NCBI GenBank assembly: GCA_031254735.1
Contig: JAIRTU010000195.1
Coordinates: 1 to 6,738, forward strand
Source: Bacteroidales bacterium
Lineage (GTDB): Bacteria; Bacteroidota; Bacteroidia; Bacteroidales; WCHB1-69
Reading direction: 5' to 3'
DNA: 6,738 nt
Shown here: positions 5,756 to 6,738 of the stretch, in pieces
Layout of the letters: each line of letters begins with the position of its first letter
Position numbering within the stretch: position 1 is the stretch's first letter
Notes under the pieces: generated by a model
Told to the model about the DNA's origin: nothing
Database searches by the model: none
Seen by the model: only the letters and a program-made list of their open reading frames with translations
Translations under genes and position numbers: made by a program

Positions 5756-6738
5756 ATGAAAGTTAACATGTTGAATAAGTGTTTTTTATTAGGTGCTTTT
5801 TTTGTTTTCTGTACAATGAATACAAGTTGCGGTCAGCGCAACACCGGTCGAAACAATTTGCAGGAAGCAGCAAACATTCGAGAAGTCGGAGTTGTTCACA
5901 GCAATCCGATCGATTTTACATACGCTGCCGAAAATACCGTGAATGCGGTTGTGCATATTCGTGCCGAAATGCAGCAAAAAAGCAGTCTGTTCGATTTGTT
6001 TTTCGACAGCAATCCTTTTTCGGGACTGTTTCAATCGCGTGAATATCAGGCTTATGGTTCAGGAGTGATTATTGCGGAAGACGGTTACATCATCACCAAC
6101 AATCACGTGGTGGAAGGGGCAACAAAAATAACGGTAACACTCAACGATAAAAGAGAATACGAAGCCGCCGTTGTGGGAATGGACGAAAAAAACGATTTGG
6201 CGCTGCTAAAAGTAGAGGCAAAAGGCATGAAAGCCGTTCCTTACGGTAATTCCGATAATGTGCGTATCGGTGAATGGGTGTTGGCGGTGGGAAATCCTTT
6301 CAATTTGACGTCTACCGTTACGGCAGGCATCGTAAGTGCGAAAGCACGCAATTTGAACATCTTGGGCGGAAACACAACCGTATCTTCTTTCATTCAAACC
6401 GATGCGGCGGTCAACAGCGGCAACAGCGGCGGCGCTTTGGTGAATACGGCAGGAGAACTTATTGGAATTAATGCGGCAATAGCTTCCAATACAGGCTCTT
6501 TTGCGGGATATTCTTTTGCTATCCCTGTAAATATTGTAAAAAAAGTGGTTGACGATCTGATGAAATACGGACGTGTTCAACGTGTGTATCTCGGCGCTTC
6601 TTTCGCAGAAATGGACGGTAAAAAAGCAGATGAAATGCACCTTGCCAGCGCAAAAGGAATACAAGTGTTTAAAATAGAACCCAATAAGGCTGCCGATAAA
6701 GCCGGAATAAAAGAGGGCGATATTTTATTGGCGATCAA
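5756..6738 (+). CDS. htrA: HtrA/DegQ-family serine protease, 3' end cut by window edge
   Basis: The frame stays open from the ATG at 5756 to the right edge, giving 327 residues of a periplasmic Do-family endopeptidase/chaperone. The trypsin-like triad is intact: His117 in TNNHVV, Asp147 in KNDLALL, Ser224 in NSGNSGGAL. GSGVII (101-106), the LAVGNPF oxyanion-loop region (176-182) and FAIPVNIV (254-261) are also typical. A first PDZ domain begins at about 278 (VYLGASF) and is cut off near GIKEGDILLAI. A second PDZ is expected outside the window. The N-terminus is basic, then hydrophobic (9-21), then MNTSCGQ, so Cys25 could be a lipidation site, although Asn at -3 is a poor lipobox residue. Met5 is an alternative start. 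The family degrades or refolds damaged envelope proteins. It is divergent from rplY and no strong promoter is seen. Confidence 0.95.
   Translation, partial: MKVNMLNKCFLLGAFFVFCTMNTSCGQRNTGRNNLQEAANIREVGVVHSNPIDFTYAAENTVNAVVHIRAEMQQKSSLFDLFFDSNPFSGLFQSREYQAYGSGVIIAEDGYIITNNHVVEGATKITVTLNDKREYEAAVVGMDEKNDLALLKVEAKGMKAVPYGNSDNVRIGEWVLAVGNPFNLTSTVTAGIVSAKARNLNILGGNTTVSSFIQTDAAVNSGNSGGALVNTAGELIGINAAIASNTGSFAGYSFAIPVNIVKKVVDDLMKYGRVQRVYLGASFAEMDGKKADEMHLASAKGIQVFKIEPNKAADKAGIKEGDILLAI

Noticed and set aside
5779..6042. 87-codon plus-strand open frame and its minus-strand counterpart at 5789-6034
   Set aside because: Both overlap the protease N-terminus in other frames. The protease frame stays open to the window edge and carries the catalytic triad.
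6206..6664. 152-codon minus-strand open frame
   Set aside because: It is antisense to the protease catalytic Ser region and has no family resemblance.

Overview
The window reads as a chromosomal segment of a Bacteroidota bacterium, most likely of the order Bacteroidales. The evidence is Bacteroidetes-type -7 promoter boxes (TAnnTTTG) upstream of several genes, A-rich leaders mostly lacking Shine-Dalgarno sites, a CTC-type L25 protein, and a patatin/beta-barrel protein whose predicted signal peptidase site leaves a mature N-terminal Gln. I cannot name genus or species. No rRNA, tRNA, transposase, phage or CRISPR locus is visible.

Layout. Positions 1-511 carry no credible gene. A minus-strand promoter box at the left edge implies a divergent gene outside the window. 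A GC-richer patch at about 158-294 holds 23-bp units, each with a central dyad. It is followed by AT-rich short repeats leading to the first gene. Genes 1 and 2 run on the plus strand 19 bp apart and probably form one operon: a YitT-family membrane protein (DUF161 + DUF2179) and a YhcC-like radical SAM protein (TIGR01212 family). The radical SAM gene ends inside a perfect 28-bp palindrome, followed at once by a short hairpin with a T-tract. Next, from its own promoter, comes a 763-residue exported protein with a patatin phospholipase domain, a POTRA-like segment and a C-terminal outer-membrane barrel. It converges on rplY (L25/CTC, minus strand), and the two share a bidirectional terminator at 4926-4960. 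rplY has a clear promoter in the 207-bp gap to a divergent HtrA/DegQ-family serine protease. The protease has its full catalytic triad and is cut by the right edge in its first PDZ domain.

Functional picture. Four of the five genes have recognisable families with housekeeping or envelope roles: membrane transport-like, secreted lipid hydrolysis, ribosome assembly or stress, and periplasmic protein quality control. The radical SAM protein has no settled reaction. The genes look like ordinary core neighbours, not one dedicated system. I found no convincing new multi-gene system. The least explained signals are the dyad repeat array upstream of the YitT gene and the palindrome that encodes the end of the radical SAM protein.
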